Shown here piece after piece: positions 36,006 through 44,726 of a stretch of 64,000 bases of DNA. The notes below the pieces were generated by a model. The model was not told where the DNA came from. It did not search any database and saw only the letters and a list, made by a program, of their open reading frames with translations. Origin of the DNA: DASXRA01 sp036506155 (lineage in GTDB: Bacteria; Actinomycetota; Actinomycetes; Mycobacteriales; Jatrophihabitantaceae); the NCBI GenBank assembly GCA_036506155.1, contig DASXSF010000080.1, positions 1 to 64,000 of the forward strand, read 5' to 3'. Positions within the stretch are counted from its first letter, which is position 1, and the number at the start of each line of letters is the position of its first letter. A program made the position numbers and the translations under genes.

Positions 36006-36550
36006 GGTGTGCCTTTCGTGGTTAATGCAGGGCGATTGACGTCCGCGACTGCGCTGGGGGCCGTCGGGGCGCGCCCGCGGCGCAGGGCGTCCAGCCCGCG
36101 GGCGGCCTGGCTGCGCACGGTGCCCCGCGAGATGCCGAGGACCGCCGCGATCTCCGCGTCGGGCAGATCGCACAGGTACCGCAGGACGAGCACGGCCCGC
36201 TGCCGACGCGGCAGGGCCCGCAGCAGCGGCAGGAGACGTTGCCGGTCGTCGACGGCAGCAGCCTCGTGCACCCCGGTCGCGACGTCGGGAGGTTCTGCGA
36301 CGGTCAGTTCGGCACCCCGGTGGCGGCGCCACCGGCTGACGTGGGCGTTCGCGATCGAGCGGCGCAGGTGGGCGAGCGCCTCCTCGGACCGGATGCGCCG
36401 CCAACGGGCGTAGGCACCGGTCAGCGCGGTCTGTACCAGGTCCTCGGCCTCGTCCCGCGAGCCGCTGACCGCGACCGCGATCGTCATCAGTTGCGACCAG
36501 TGCGAGCGGACGAACCGCGCGAACTCCTGCTGCCGCTCCCCGTCCGCCAC
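36002..36550 (-). CDS. SigE-family ECF sigma factor
   Basis: A 182-residue factor. Region 2: FARFVRSHWSQLMTIAVAVS then DEAEDLVQTALTGAYARWRR; region 4: LPRRQRAVLVLRYLCDLPDA then VLGISRGTVRSQAARGLDAL. The SigE family, common in actinomycetes, is close to 170 residues. Unlike the other sigma gene in this window, it is intact. Its partner overlaps it at the stop. Confidence 0.92.
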   Translation of the reverse strand: MADGERQQEFARFVRSHWSQLMTIAVAVSGSRDEAEDLVQTALTGAYARWRRIRSEEALAHLRRSIANAHVSRWRRHRGAELTVAEPPDVATGVHEAAAVDDRQRLLPLLRALPRRQRAVLVLRYLCDLPDAEIAAVLGISRGTVRSQAARGLDALRRGRAPTAPSAVADVNRPALTTKGTP

Positions 36551-36756
36551 GTGCCGCCCCTTTCCCGGGTCTTTGACGGCTGATACGCAGCTGCGTCCGG
36601 ATCCGTTGCACGCCGTGGCCGATATGGTCGCGCCATGCCCGCAGACAGCGTGTTCTTCCGTGCCGAGGCACGCCGACTCCGGCGTTCACACAGGCAACCC
36701 GTCGGCGCCGAACCCTGCCGCGCGGTGATACCGATGTGCGGGCTCATCAGGCACGA

Positions 36757-37353
36757 TCACGCTCGCAGCGGCCTCGATTGGGCGGTAGGACTGCACCATG
36801 GCGCGGTCGGGAGCGCAATGTGGGTAATCGTGTTGCCCTTGTCGGGTCCGCCTTGGTAGAGCGGTCCTGATCCCTGGTAGTTCGCGGTCAACTCTGTGAA
36901 CAGCAATTCACCGCTTCGGACGCGCACGATGCCGGACAGCGTGATCGACGCCGGGTAGAAGGCGATGCCACCCGTGGCACAGTCGGGCTGACACGTCTTC
37001 ATCCAGATCATGCCCGTCCCGGTGGCGCCGGTCGAGGTCCAGCTCGTCCACACGGCGTGCTCCAGTCCGTTCCCGTTGTCCGTACAGGCGAACGTGATCG
37101 CCTTCGGCCTGACTCTCGACTCCTGGCGCCATCGGGGCGGCGCCGTGCAATCCCAGATGACGGCGGGCAGCTTCGACGGTGGCGCCTGAGTGCTCTGCGC
37201 GGTTGCTGCCGAGGTCGGCCCAGCTGCGGTAGGGGCGACTCGAGGCAACGCCGAAAGACTCGAACGCGGCGATGCGGACGGGATCGCCGACGGCGCACCA
37301 TGCGGCGACCGGGCGCTGCTACACCCTGCTGCGGCGAGCACGCACACCAGCAC
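36757..37353 (-). CDS. Lipoprotein, start possibly frameshifted
   Basis: A 198-residue exported protein. Lipobox VLAAAGCSS, then a Ser/Ala/Pro linker and a globular part (AVIWDCTAPPRWRQESRVRP, CTDNGNGLEHAVWTSW, ATGGIAFYPASITLSGIVR). Several Cys suggest disulphides. The open frame starts at a GTG (37351-37353) with no basic n-region. Adding one A to the plus-strand A5 run at 37363-37367 would join it to an ATG at 37386-37388 (MSAGKPRFFPPVVLVCVL), a normal signal peptide. Function unknown. Confidence 0.65.
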   Translation of the reverse strand: MLVCVLAAAGCSSARSPHGAPSAIPSASPRSSLSALPRVAPTAAGPTSAATAQSTQAPPSKLPAVIWDCTAPPRWRQESRVRPKAITFACTDNGNGLEHAVWTSWTSTGATGTGMIWMKTCQPDCATGGIAFYPASITLSGIVRVRSGELLFTELTANYQGSGPLYQGGPDKGNTITHIALPTAPWCSPTAQSRPLRA

Positions 37354-37634
37354 GACCGGCGGAAAAATCGAGGCTTTCCAGCAGACATCTCACCATGGCA
37401 ATCACCCCTCCCAGGTCGCTGGCGGGACCACCCCGCGGGTCCGACGTCGCTCAGCCTGCGCGAAGGCGGAATCCACCTCCGGCCGCTGTCTGCCAACCCG
37501 TACCCTCCGGCAACGTCGACGTGTGGAAGCGCCTTGTTTGTTGCCCGGCCGCGATCTTGAAGCCCCGCCCAGCCGACCAAGCAGACGCGGCGCGCACCGT
37601 CGAACGCTTGTCGGGTGCTGAAGAATGATGAGGC

Positions 37635-38820
37635 ATGGCTTTCGACTCGGACGGCGTCGAGTGGCTGGACGCCGAGCCGCCGCCGAACCCTCCGGCCGGA
37701 CCAGGCTGGCAGCGCCGGACGTGGTACATCCTGCTCGGCGCAGTGGTGGTCGTCCTCGGGCTGGTGCTCGTGCTGACCCGGCACTCCGGAAAGCATGCGG
37801 CGGCACTGTCACCGACGCCTAGCCCGACGCCGAGGATCTCGAGCGCATCGACCTCGAGCGCATCGACTTCAAGTGCCGTGCCCGAGTCGAGCGTGCCGTC
37901 CACGCCGTCCGTGTCGGTGACCAAAGTCGGCCACCCCCTGCTGAATGTGCCGACGATCTGGCAGTTGATCGCCCGCGGTTCCGACGCGGTCTACCGGATC
38001 CAGCCCGCCACCGGACGGATCACCCGTACTACCGCCCCGATCACCAGTAGCGGGCCGCCCACGCTGCTGGTGGTCGGCCCGCACGAAGTGCTGGTTCATG
38101 GGTGGGACGGCGGTGGCGGCTGGCTGGTCCGCGACGGACGGCCCGCACGGAAGCTGCGCGGCCTGCTCGGCAACGCCGGACCGGCATTTCCCGGGGCCGA
38201 AGCCGAACCAGGTATGGGTGCAGACGGGCGACGGGCAGAACCAGAGGATGACCCTGGTGGGTCTGGACGGCCGGTCGACCGGCGTTTCGCTGCCCATCCA
38301 GTACGGCGGCTCGGACGGCGCGGGCTACCTGCTGGCGACCGTGGTGGGAGGAACGTACGACGCACGGCCGGACGGGCTGCACCGGATCACCACCGGAGTG
38401 GTCCTGGCGGCCGGCCCGACCGGCTGGCTCACCGAGGAGTGCGACGACCGCCACCGCTGCACCCTGGACCTCATCGATCGGCGCAGCGGCGAACGCCGCG
38501 TGCTCCGGGCGACACGCGACGACCAGTTCAGCACTGGTGTGCTCTCGCCGGACGCGACCCAGGCGGCCATGGCCGCCTCCACCGACGAGAGTGGCCTTAC
38601 CGTCCTACATGTGATCGACCTCCGATCTGGCGTGGACCATCGGATGACGATCATGGTCAACACGAACGTCGGGGTCGGCTACGGATGGGTGTGGTCGCCG
38701 GACAGCCGGTGGCTGTTCGTCGCTGACGCCGCCGGGCACATTCGCGCCGTCAGCCGCAATGGACACACGCACACGCTCGACACTCATCTACCCGCGATCG
38801 AGCAGCTCGCGATGGGCTGA
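37635..38820 (+). pseudogene. Membrane-anchored protein with propeller-like C-terminal domain, one frameshift
   Basis: About 394 codons. A cytosolic start leads to a membrane helix (WYILLGAVVVVLGLVLVL) and a Ser/Thr linker with repeated SSAST units. A propeller-like domain follows: VYRIQPATGRITRTT, KPNQVWVQTGDGQNQRMTLV, and WSPDSRWLFVADAAGHIRAV. An extra G in the run 38193-38196 ends homology in the first frame (GNAGPAFPG) and starts it in the next (PKPNQVWV). It resembles actinobacterial hypothetical proteins with TolB-like blades. Function unknown. Confidence 0.75.
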
Positions 38821-39050
38821 TCGGCACGTACTCAACGCGGGAAGATCGCGCGTATGTTCAGCGTCTGAAAAGTGAACAGGGCGCGGCCGGCAATTGATCA
38901 GTTTCGCGTGCCGTTGACATCCGGGTCGTGTCCGCGCTATCAGCTCGGCTGAGAGTGTCAAGGCGTACGCGGCCGATGCGCTGGCGAGCCAGTCGGGTGA
39001 TCTTTCTCGTATCTGCGGCATGGTGTGTCCCGCCGAGCGCTTGAAACGGG

Positions 39051-39500
39051 TCAGCGCGGCTCGATGCGGAATACGGCGGCCTTCGCGGCTCCTTTCTCGA
39101 AGCCCTCCGGGGTAGGCGCCTCAGCAACGCCGGTCTTGACAAAGAAGCCCACTCCGCGTGGTATCTCGGTCGGGAACGCCCGCATGATCGCGCCGCGCTC
39201 GGATTCGGGTAGCTCGACCAGCCGGACGGTCTGTGTACGACGGCCATGCCGAAGTGTGGCCTCGCCGTTCGCGCGCGCGTTGGCGACCCAGTCCCCGTTG
39301 GCAAAGCCACCGATGACATAGCGCTGCCCGTCGACCGTCAACGGAGTGACCGGCGTGGTTCGCGGCATCCCCGACCGCCGCCCGCGCAGCGTCAGCAGTT
39401 GTGTCGGCCCCAGCGGGACGCCGAGCCGCTGCAAACCAACGTTGATCTTGTTGAAGAACTTGAGCCACCACGGCGGGGCAGTCCAATGGGCTTCGGTCAT
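39051..39500 (-). CDS. Deazaflavin (F420)-dependent nitroreductase-type protein
   Basis: A 149-residue Ddn-family protein: WWLKFFNKINVGLQRLG, then LLTLRGRRSGMPRTTPVTPL (F420-phosphate-binding loop), VIGGFANGDWVANARANGEA and the C-terminal FFVKTGVAEAPTPEGF. Family members reduce quinones or nitroimidazoles with F420H2, mainly in mycobacteria and relatives. This implies the host makes F420. Its ATG at 39498-39500 is the first start in frame. Confidence 0.9.
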   Translation of the reverse strand: MTEAHWTAPPWWLKFFNKINVGLQRLGVPLGPTQLLTLRGRRSGMPRTTPVTPLTVDGQRYVIGGFANGDWVANARANGEATLRHGRRTQTVRLVELPESERGAIMRAFPTEIPRGVGFFVKTGVAEAPTPEGFEKGAAKAAVFRIEPR

Positions 39501-39947
39501 GCTCCTTGCCTACCCCGTCGCGGGCGCCGCCACAATCTCCACTCCGCGCGTGGCTGGACTTGCAGCACGCAACACCGCCGCGTGATGAGACAACGCGCAC
39601 AGCGCGCCATGAGCGTGCGTTGGCGTGAAAGGCTCGCAGGCATGACGTACGCGTGGAGCGTCCGCTCGACGACCAGTGCTTGGTCCGACCATCGGCCACT
39701 GCTGCCGGCGAGACCGCCTTCATGCGGGACGGCGGTGGCGAAGCCCGGCCTCGGTCATCGGACATCGGTGTGGGCGCCGCGGCCCCACGGCACCAGATTG
39801 GCGCGTGTCACCCCAAGGTCGCGTCGTCCCCACCAGGTGGGCGGTCACGAACCCCGGAAGATCCTGACGCGGTGTCGAATCGGGCCGCCGCCGTTCGTGG
39901 AGACCGTGGAGGGTGGCCGCACGGGGTCACCCCGGCAAGGAGGAGAT
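39501..39947. other. Stretch without an assignable gene
   Basis: Between the Ddn-like gene and the YCII gene I see no frame with protein-like sequence. It contains the promoter space for both, and nothing further was recognised. Confidence 0.4.
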
Positions 39948-40313
39948 ATGACCGAGTACCTCATCGCCTTCAACGACGAGTGGGTGCCCGAGCACACGCT
40001 CGAAGAGCTGCGCGAGAAGTCCAAGGCTCTCAGGCCGTTGCTGGCAGAGATGCGGGCTGCCGGGGTCCTCATCTTCACCGGCGGCCTGGACGATGCTGCC
40101 CCCGTGTTCAGTGTCGACGCTTCGAGCGGCACGCCGCTGTTCACCGACGGTCCGTACATCGAGACCAAGGAGCACCTCGGCGGTTTCGCCGTCGTCGATG
40201 TGGCCGACGAGGAGGCGGCGCGCCTGTGGGCCGGAAAGATCGCGGTGGCCTGCGGTTGGCCGCAGGAGGTGCGCCGCTTCCAGGTCCCCATGCAACTTCC
40301 GGAGACTTCTTAA
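39948..40313 (+). CDS. YCII-domain protein
   Basis: A 121-residue ferredoxin-like-fold protein: EYLIAFNDEWVPEHTLEEL, the GVLIFTGGLDDAAPVFSVDA strand, FTDGPYIETKEHLGGFAVVD (the DGP motif typical of YCII) and a C-terminal VRRFQVPMQL strand. Function unknown; some members resemble muconolactone isomerase or dehalogenase-type proteins. AGGAGG lies a few bases before the ATG. Confidence 0.88.
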   Translation: MTEYLIAFNDEWVPEHTLEELREKSKALRPLLAEMRAAGVLIFTGGLDDAAPVFSVDASSGTPLFTDGPYIETKEHLGGFAVVDVADEEAARLWAGKIAVACGWPQEVRRFQVPMQLPETS

Positions 40314-40436
40314 CGGAGTCGGCGGCGTTCCTGTGCGTATCGGAGTGGCGGGCGCCGTCGTTGAACCGTGTGGTGGGAGCGGCTGAGGGGTTCCGTCACC
40401 TCATCGGCGTTCCCCTGGCCGGGATCGGGGCGCCAC

Positions 40437-41342
40437 ATGCATCGTTGTGCAGCGACGGTTGCCGCCGCGGTATGCCTGCTGGGTGCGGTCACGGCCTTCG
40501 ACCGCGCCGGTAGCCCGCCGGCCCGCGCCGCGATTGCCGATGCCGCTGTGCGCGTGGTCCGGTTCACCGCGGCCGGGTCAGCGGTGGCTGTGCAGTTCGC
40601 CGGCTACGCAGGGGGTGGCCGGACCATGTCCGTGCCGGCGGGGACTGCGCCCACTGCGCGCGGCTACGCGCCGCTGGCGCCGGGACTGTACGTCGTCACG
40701 GTGCGCTCTGCGCTGCCGGTTTCGGCGGTGCTCACGACGAGGGTGCAACCAGGCGCTGCGTACACGGTGGGTGTACTGGTCCGTGCGGGCACGGTGCAGG
40801 CGGTACTCGTGCACGACGACCTGACCGCCGCGCCGCCGGGCTTCGGGCGCGTCCGGCTCGTGCTGGCCGGTGCCGTGGCTTCGCGTGCCGCGGTGACCTT
40901 GGCAGCGGGACCGATGCTGGCCGACGCCGCACCATTCGGCACCGTGACCGGCTACCACACGGTGCGGGCAGGGAGTCGGCGGGTGACCGTCACCTCGGCG
41001 ACGGCGAGCGGTGTGCCGCGTAGCGCGACCACGCGGGCCGTCGCCGAGGTGGCGATTCCGTCAGGCAGCCTGACAACGCTGGTAGTTGTTGATGCGCCTT
41101 CGGGCGGGCTGGCGGTGCGCGCGATCATCGACGCGGTCGGCGCCAGGCGTAGTCCCGGAGGGCCGGTGCCGGCGGGTGGGGGCGGCACGGTCGCAGCACC
41201 GGCCCACCGTCAGAGCGGGCCGTCGGCCGCCGTGATGGGAGTGCTGGAGCTGCTCGGCGTGGTCGCGCTATGGGCAGCGCTGCATGCCGCTCTCGTAGCC
41301 ACGCGGCGGCGCCGGCTAGCCAAGCGAAGGAACGCCTGGTGA
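40437..41342 (+). CDS. DUF4397 exported protein with C-terminal membrane anchor
   Basis: A 301-residue protein. Signal peptide (CAATVAAAVCLLGAVTAF), then a DUF4397 domain (VRVVRFTAAGSAVAVQFAGY, LAPGLYVVTVRSALPVSAVL, YTVGVLVRAGTVQAVLVHDD) and a second similar region (TTLVVVDAPSGGLAVRAIID). A C-terminal helix (GVLELLGVVALWAALHAALV) with a basic tail anchors it. Its last codons overlap the GTG of the sortase gene, so they are co-translated. No LPxTG-type sorting signal is seen. Confidence 0.82.
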   Translation: MHRCAATVAAAVCLLGAVTAFDRAGSPPARAAIADAAVRVVRFTAAGSAVAVQFAGYAGGGRTMSVPAGTAPTARGYAPLAPGLYVVTVRSALPVSAVLTTRVQPGAAYTVGVLVRAGTVQAVLVHDDLTAAPPGFGRVRLVLAGAVASRAAVTLAAGPMLADAAPFGTVTGYHTVRAGSRRVTVTSATASGVPRSATTRAVAEVAIPSGSLTTLVVVDAPSGGLAVRAIIDAVGARRSPGGPVPAGGGGTVAAPAHRQSGPSAAVMGVLELLGVVALWAALHAALVATRRRRLAKRRNAW

Positions 41343-41968
41343 GGCGCCTCGCTGCGAATGGCGTGTTCCTTGCGATCCTGCTGGCCGGGACGGTCGCGGC
41401 TACGGTCAGCGCCGTCGGCTACCAGGCGATCCAGCGGTCGGTGGTCCACCGATCCGGCGCGGCGGGCGCCCGGGCACCGGCCACGGTGGCGCTACCGCCC
41501 AGCGCACCGGTGCGCCTGCGCATCTCGGCGATCGGCGTGAACGCCGTCGTGCAGCCGCTGGGGCTTCTTGCCGACGGCACCCTGCAGCCGCCGAGCGCGT
41601 GGCAGGCCGCCGGCTGGTACGACGGAGGCGTCATGCCTGGCGACCTGGGGCCGGCGGTCATCGCCGGGCATGTCGACTCAATCTCCGGTCCGGCGGTGTT
41701 CTACCGGCTTCGCCAGCTGCGCCCGGGCGACCATGCGGTGGTCCAGCGCCGCGACGGGCGGCTGCTGACATTCGTCGTCGACAGCCTCGCTGTATATCCC
41801 AAGGTCGCCTTCCCAACCGCGGCCGTATACGGACCAACCCCACTGCCCACGCTTCGGCTGGTCACCTGCACGGGGGACTTCGACTGGCGCGCCCACACCT
41901 ATCTCGACAATCTCGTTGTCTCTGCACACTTGCGCGCAGGGCCTGGCATCAGGGGTGGTGACAGCTAG
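41339..41968 (+). CDS. Class F sortase
   Basis: A 209-residue transpeptidase that attaches proteins to the cell wall. N-terminal membrane anchor (GVFLAILLAGTVAATVSAVG). Catalytic His in GHVDS (VIAGHVDSISGPAVFYRLRQ), Cys in LVTCTGDFDWRAHTYLDN, and Arg in the same segment. Start is a GTG overlapping the DUF4397 stop (GTGA). The proteins on either side are exported but lack a clear sorting motif, so their being substrates is an open question. Confidence 0.9.
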   Translation: MRRLAANGVFLAILLAGTVAATVSAVGYQAIQRSVVHRSGAAGARAPATVALPPSAPVRLRISAIGVNAVVQPLGLLADGTLQPPSAWQAAGWYDGGVMPGDLGPAVIAGHVDSISGPAVFYRLRQLRPGDHAVVQRRDGRLLTFVVDSLAVYPKVAFPTAAVYGPTPLPTLRLVTCTGDFDWRAHTYLDNLVVSAHLRAGPGIRGGDS

Positions 41969-42055
41969 CTTGCGGACCATACTGGCTACTGAGCGTCGTT
42001 CTCCGTCACGGCCAACCGAGGATCCCGGGCGCGGCGGACGCTGATCTCGGTCGGG

Positions 42056-42832
42056 ATGAGACCAATGAATGCCAACAAGCATCTCGCGCGCGTAGCGTTG
42101 CCCGTCATTGCGGCGGCCGCCGCGGCCACGACCATCGCACTCGTGCCGCTACTAGCCAGCCCTGCCCACGCCCAGCCCGTCACCGTGCCGACGCCGGCGG
42201 CGCCAACGGCAACCGCAGCAGCCGTCCCGGCAAAGCTCCCTCTGCCGACGGCGAGTACCTCGCTACCGGTCAGTGCGTCGCTGCCGGTGCCCACGGCGTC
42301 GGTGCCGGTCACGACCAAGCTCCCGACGACCGCAGTCCCGCTGCCGTCAGTGCGAGCATCCCTTGTGCCGGTGAGCGTTTCCGCTGGGCCGGTACAGGCA
42401 ACTCTGCAGCCTGTGACCGCTTCGCTGCCCTCAGGGGCTAGCTCTCCTCCCTCGGCGGCGACGCCGACCACGGCCGGCAACAGCGGTTCCGCCGTGGTGG
42501 CTGCTCCACCGACACAGAGAGGTCGCGTCGCCCCGCCGCCGCTCGGCTACGACTCCGGCCCCGGCGCCGCACACCATCTGGACAGCCTGCCGGCCGCCGT
42601 TCTGAACGCGAATGCGCCCAGCGCCGGACTCACGCCAGACACGCAGATCCCCGGCGGGGGCAGCAGCGGAGTCGCAGGACGCCGATCAGTCGCGGCCCCC
42701 TCTCTCACCCAGTCGCCGCCCGCGATGCCCCGCGGACAGCTCGTGCTGGCAGCGCTCGCAATCCTGGCCCTGTCGGTGGTCACCGCCGAATACGCTCGCG
42801 GCGTCCTCCTCCGCCGGCGTCCCGTGCGCTGA
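42056..42832 (+). CDS. Exported Pro/Ala/Thr-rich protein with C-terminal membrane segment
   Basis: A 258-residue protein. Signal peptide (HLARVALPVIAAAAAATTIA, cleavage near AHAQ). A low-complexity middle (ATAAAVPAKLPLPTASTSLP and similar) would be an extended wall stalk. The C-terminal hydrophobic helix (LVLAALAILALSVVTAEYA) ends with RRRPVR. The layout resembles a sortase substrate but no LPxTG/LAxTG is seen. Its stop overlaps the ATG of the next gene. Confidence 0.7.
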   Translation: MRPMNANKHLARVALPVIAAAAAATTIALVPLLASPAHAQPVTVPTPAAPTATAAAVPAKLPLPTASTSLPVSASLPVPTASVPVTTKLPTTAVPLPSVRASLVPVSVSAGPVQATLQPVTASLPSGASSPPSAATPTTAGNSGSAVVAAPPTQRGRVAPPPLGYDSGPGAAHHLDSLPAAVLNANAPSAGLTPDTQIPGGGSSGVAGRRSVAAPSLTQSPPAMPRGQLVLAALAILALSVVTAEYARGVLLRRRPVR

Positions 42833-43959
42833 TGTCGCCGGACGACATCCGCCGTCACGCCGCATCGCGGCGGGTGGCTGGTGTGCGCCCGTCGCGCGAT
42901 ACGACACTCCGCGCAGCGTCCTCGGTGCCCGCACAACGCCAGCTGGCTGCCCGCGAGCCACGCATCACACTGCATCTGGCCGGTTCGACAGGGCAGACGG
43001 ACCGGGAGCCGCCTAACCGTGGCCGTCCTGAATCATCGATTTCGCGGCCTGCCGCCGGGCAGTCGCGGCACGCTGGTGGCGAACCAGAATGGTACGGGGC
43101 AGATCCGACCGGCACGATCGTGGACCGCGTTTCCAAACCGATCCTGGTCGCGTGCACGGTAGCGGTGGCCGGCCTGGTCGCTGGCATCACCGCATACCTC
43201 ATGCCTCGACACGATGGCACCGCGCACGTGGGCGGTGCGCCGCCGTCCTCCACGCACGGTCGGACCGAAAACACACCGACGCAGCAGGCCGAGACGTGGG
43301 TCACCGCCAACGTCGCTGCCAACACGCCGCTTTGCACCGACCCGGCGCTGGCAGACCAACTCGGCAAGTCCGGGTTCACCGCGGTGAGCAGCTGCCGGCC
43401 TCACGACTGGGGGAACGGGAATCGCTTCGTCGTGTCGACGCCGGACATCCGGGCGGCAATCGCCAGCAGTCTTGCGGCGGCAGTCGGGCAGCGCGCCTCG
43501 CTTCCAGTGGCTGTGTTCGGAAGCGGCCCCGCGCGTGTCGAGGTGCGGATGGTCGTGCCTGGCGCGCAGGCTGCACTGTCCGCCCGTATCGCGCGCGACA
43601 TGCACGAGCGCGCACTCGCTGCGGCCGCACTGCTGCACAACCCGCGAGTGACCGTTACGGCTGGTGCCCGGACGGCATTGCACCGAGGCCAACTCGACAT
43701 GCGCGCGGCGACGCTGCTCGCCCTGCTCTCGGCGCGGACCCCGGTGCGGATCGACACAATCATCATTCGCCCGCCCGAGGCGGCCGCTGGGCGGCCTGCT
43801 CGCAGCATCACGGTCTCGGTCACCGACCCGGCCGCGCTCACGGCTACGACGCGGATGCTGACGGGTGACTACGTCCCCGCACGTGTGACAGCGGTGGCCG
43901 GCGGCGCCACACGACTGGATTGGCCCGTGGGTCTGGCTCCGAACGCCGGCTTCGGCTGA
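42832..43959 (+). CDS. Membrane protein with large exported domain, unknown
   Basis: A 375-residue protein. Residues 1-95 are cytosolic and Arg/Pro-rich, followed by one membrane helix (ILVACTVAVAGLVAGITAYL). The outer domain begins TQQAETWVTANVAANTPLC and holds two Cys (CTDPALADQ, SSCRPHDWGNG) and AAAVGQRASLPVAVFGSG. The domain is common beside actinobacterial sortase loci, by my recollection, but has no known role. The start overlaps the previous stop (TGATG). Confidence 0.72.
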   Translation: MSPDDIRRHAASRRVAGVRPSRDTTLRAASSVPAQRQLAAREPRITLHLAGSTGQTDREPPNRGRPESSISRPAAGQSRHAGGEPEWYGADPTGTIVDRVSKPILVACTVAVAGLVAGITAYLMPRHDGTAHVGGAPPSSTHGRTENTPTQQAETWVTANVAANTPLCTDPALADQLGKSGFTAVSSCRPHDWGNGNRFVVSTPDIRAAIASSLAAAVGQRASLPVAVFGSGPARVEVRMVVPGAQAALSARIARDMHERALAAAALLHNPRVTVTAGARTALHRGQLDMRAATLLALLSARTPVRIDTIIIRPPEAAAGRPARSITVSVTDPAALTATTRMLTGDYVPARVTAVAGGATRLDWPVGLAPNAGFG

Positions 43960-44003
43960 GCCGCCGCAGCACAGGTTGATAACCGACGCAGGGGCAGCCG
44001 GCT

Positions 44004-44726
44004 TTAGCGCACGGCCACGGAATGCGTCGCGGATATAGCTCCCAAGCTGTCCGCGACCACGGCCTGGATCTGTTCGGTCGTCGCCGTGATTGTCGTCGCC
44101 GTTCGATTCGGCGTGGCTTGTGCCGCGCGGGCGCCGGTCGTGCTCGGTGACGCTGCGGGCGTGAGCGCCCCGGCGAACCGCTCATACAGCGCTTCGAGGG
44201 AGTCGAGCTGCCTGGGTGTCAATTGCCGATCGGACGGTGCGATGACGACGATCTGCACTGCGGCTGCTCTGACACTGCAGTTGTCGCAGACGGTCGTGAA
44301 GGAAAGCGCGCGGTTGGCTGCGGTAACTGCGCCTGCCGATCTGGCAACGACAATTTGCAGCGACACTGCCCAGCCGCTACAGCCTGCACATTGCGAGGCC
44401 CATGCCGTCGCGACGTTGTCGGCGATCACTACGCGAGTTCGCGGCGCATAGACGATCTGCACCGTGAATGCGTGTGCGCTGCATCCGTCGCAGCTGAGGG
44501 ACGAGGTGGCCACACCGTCGATCTTCGCGCTGCGCCCGTGGGCCGTCGCGAACCGGATCGCATCGTCGTCCGCGTTCGTTCCCGGCGCGACTGGGATCGC
44601 GACAGCAGCAGCCGTGAAGTCGTGCCGCGGCGGCGGGTCGGCGGCAGTCGAACCTGCGACGACGACTGCCGCTACCGTGCCGACGGTGCATGCGGCCGCT
44701 ACGCGAATCAATCGGGTGTGGGTCAC
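44004..44726 (-). CDS. Exported protein with three CxxC modules of 34 residues
   Basis: A 240-residue protein with a signal peptide (LIRVAAACTVGTVAAVVVAG, cleavage near STAAD). It contains CDGC at residues 79-82, CAGC at 113-116 and CDNC at 147-150, spaced exactly 34 residues. Each is followed by a similar strand: SAHAFTVQIVYA, SGWAVSLQIVVA, SVRAAAVQIVVI. The C-terminal part has a helix (LTPRQLDSLEALYERFAGAL) and a Thr/Ala tail. The CxxC pairs could form disulphides or bind metal or a modified peptide. The start is a GTG overlapping the stop of the protease-ATPase gene (GTGA), so it is the last gene of the peptide operon. No known family. Confidence 0.8.
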   Translation of the reverse strand: MTHTRLIRVAAACTVGTVAAVVVAGSTAADPPPRHDFTAAAVAIPVAPGTNADDDAIRFATAHGRSAKIDGVATSSLSCDGCSAHAFTVQIVYAPRTRVVIADNVATAWASQCAGCSGWAVSLQIVVARSAGAVTAANRALSFTTVCDNCSVRAAAVQIVVIAPSDRQLTPRQLDSLEALYERFAGALTPAASPSTTGARAAQATPNRTATTITATTEQIQAVVADSLGAISATHSVAVR

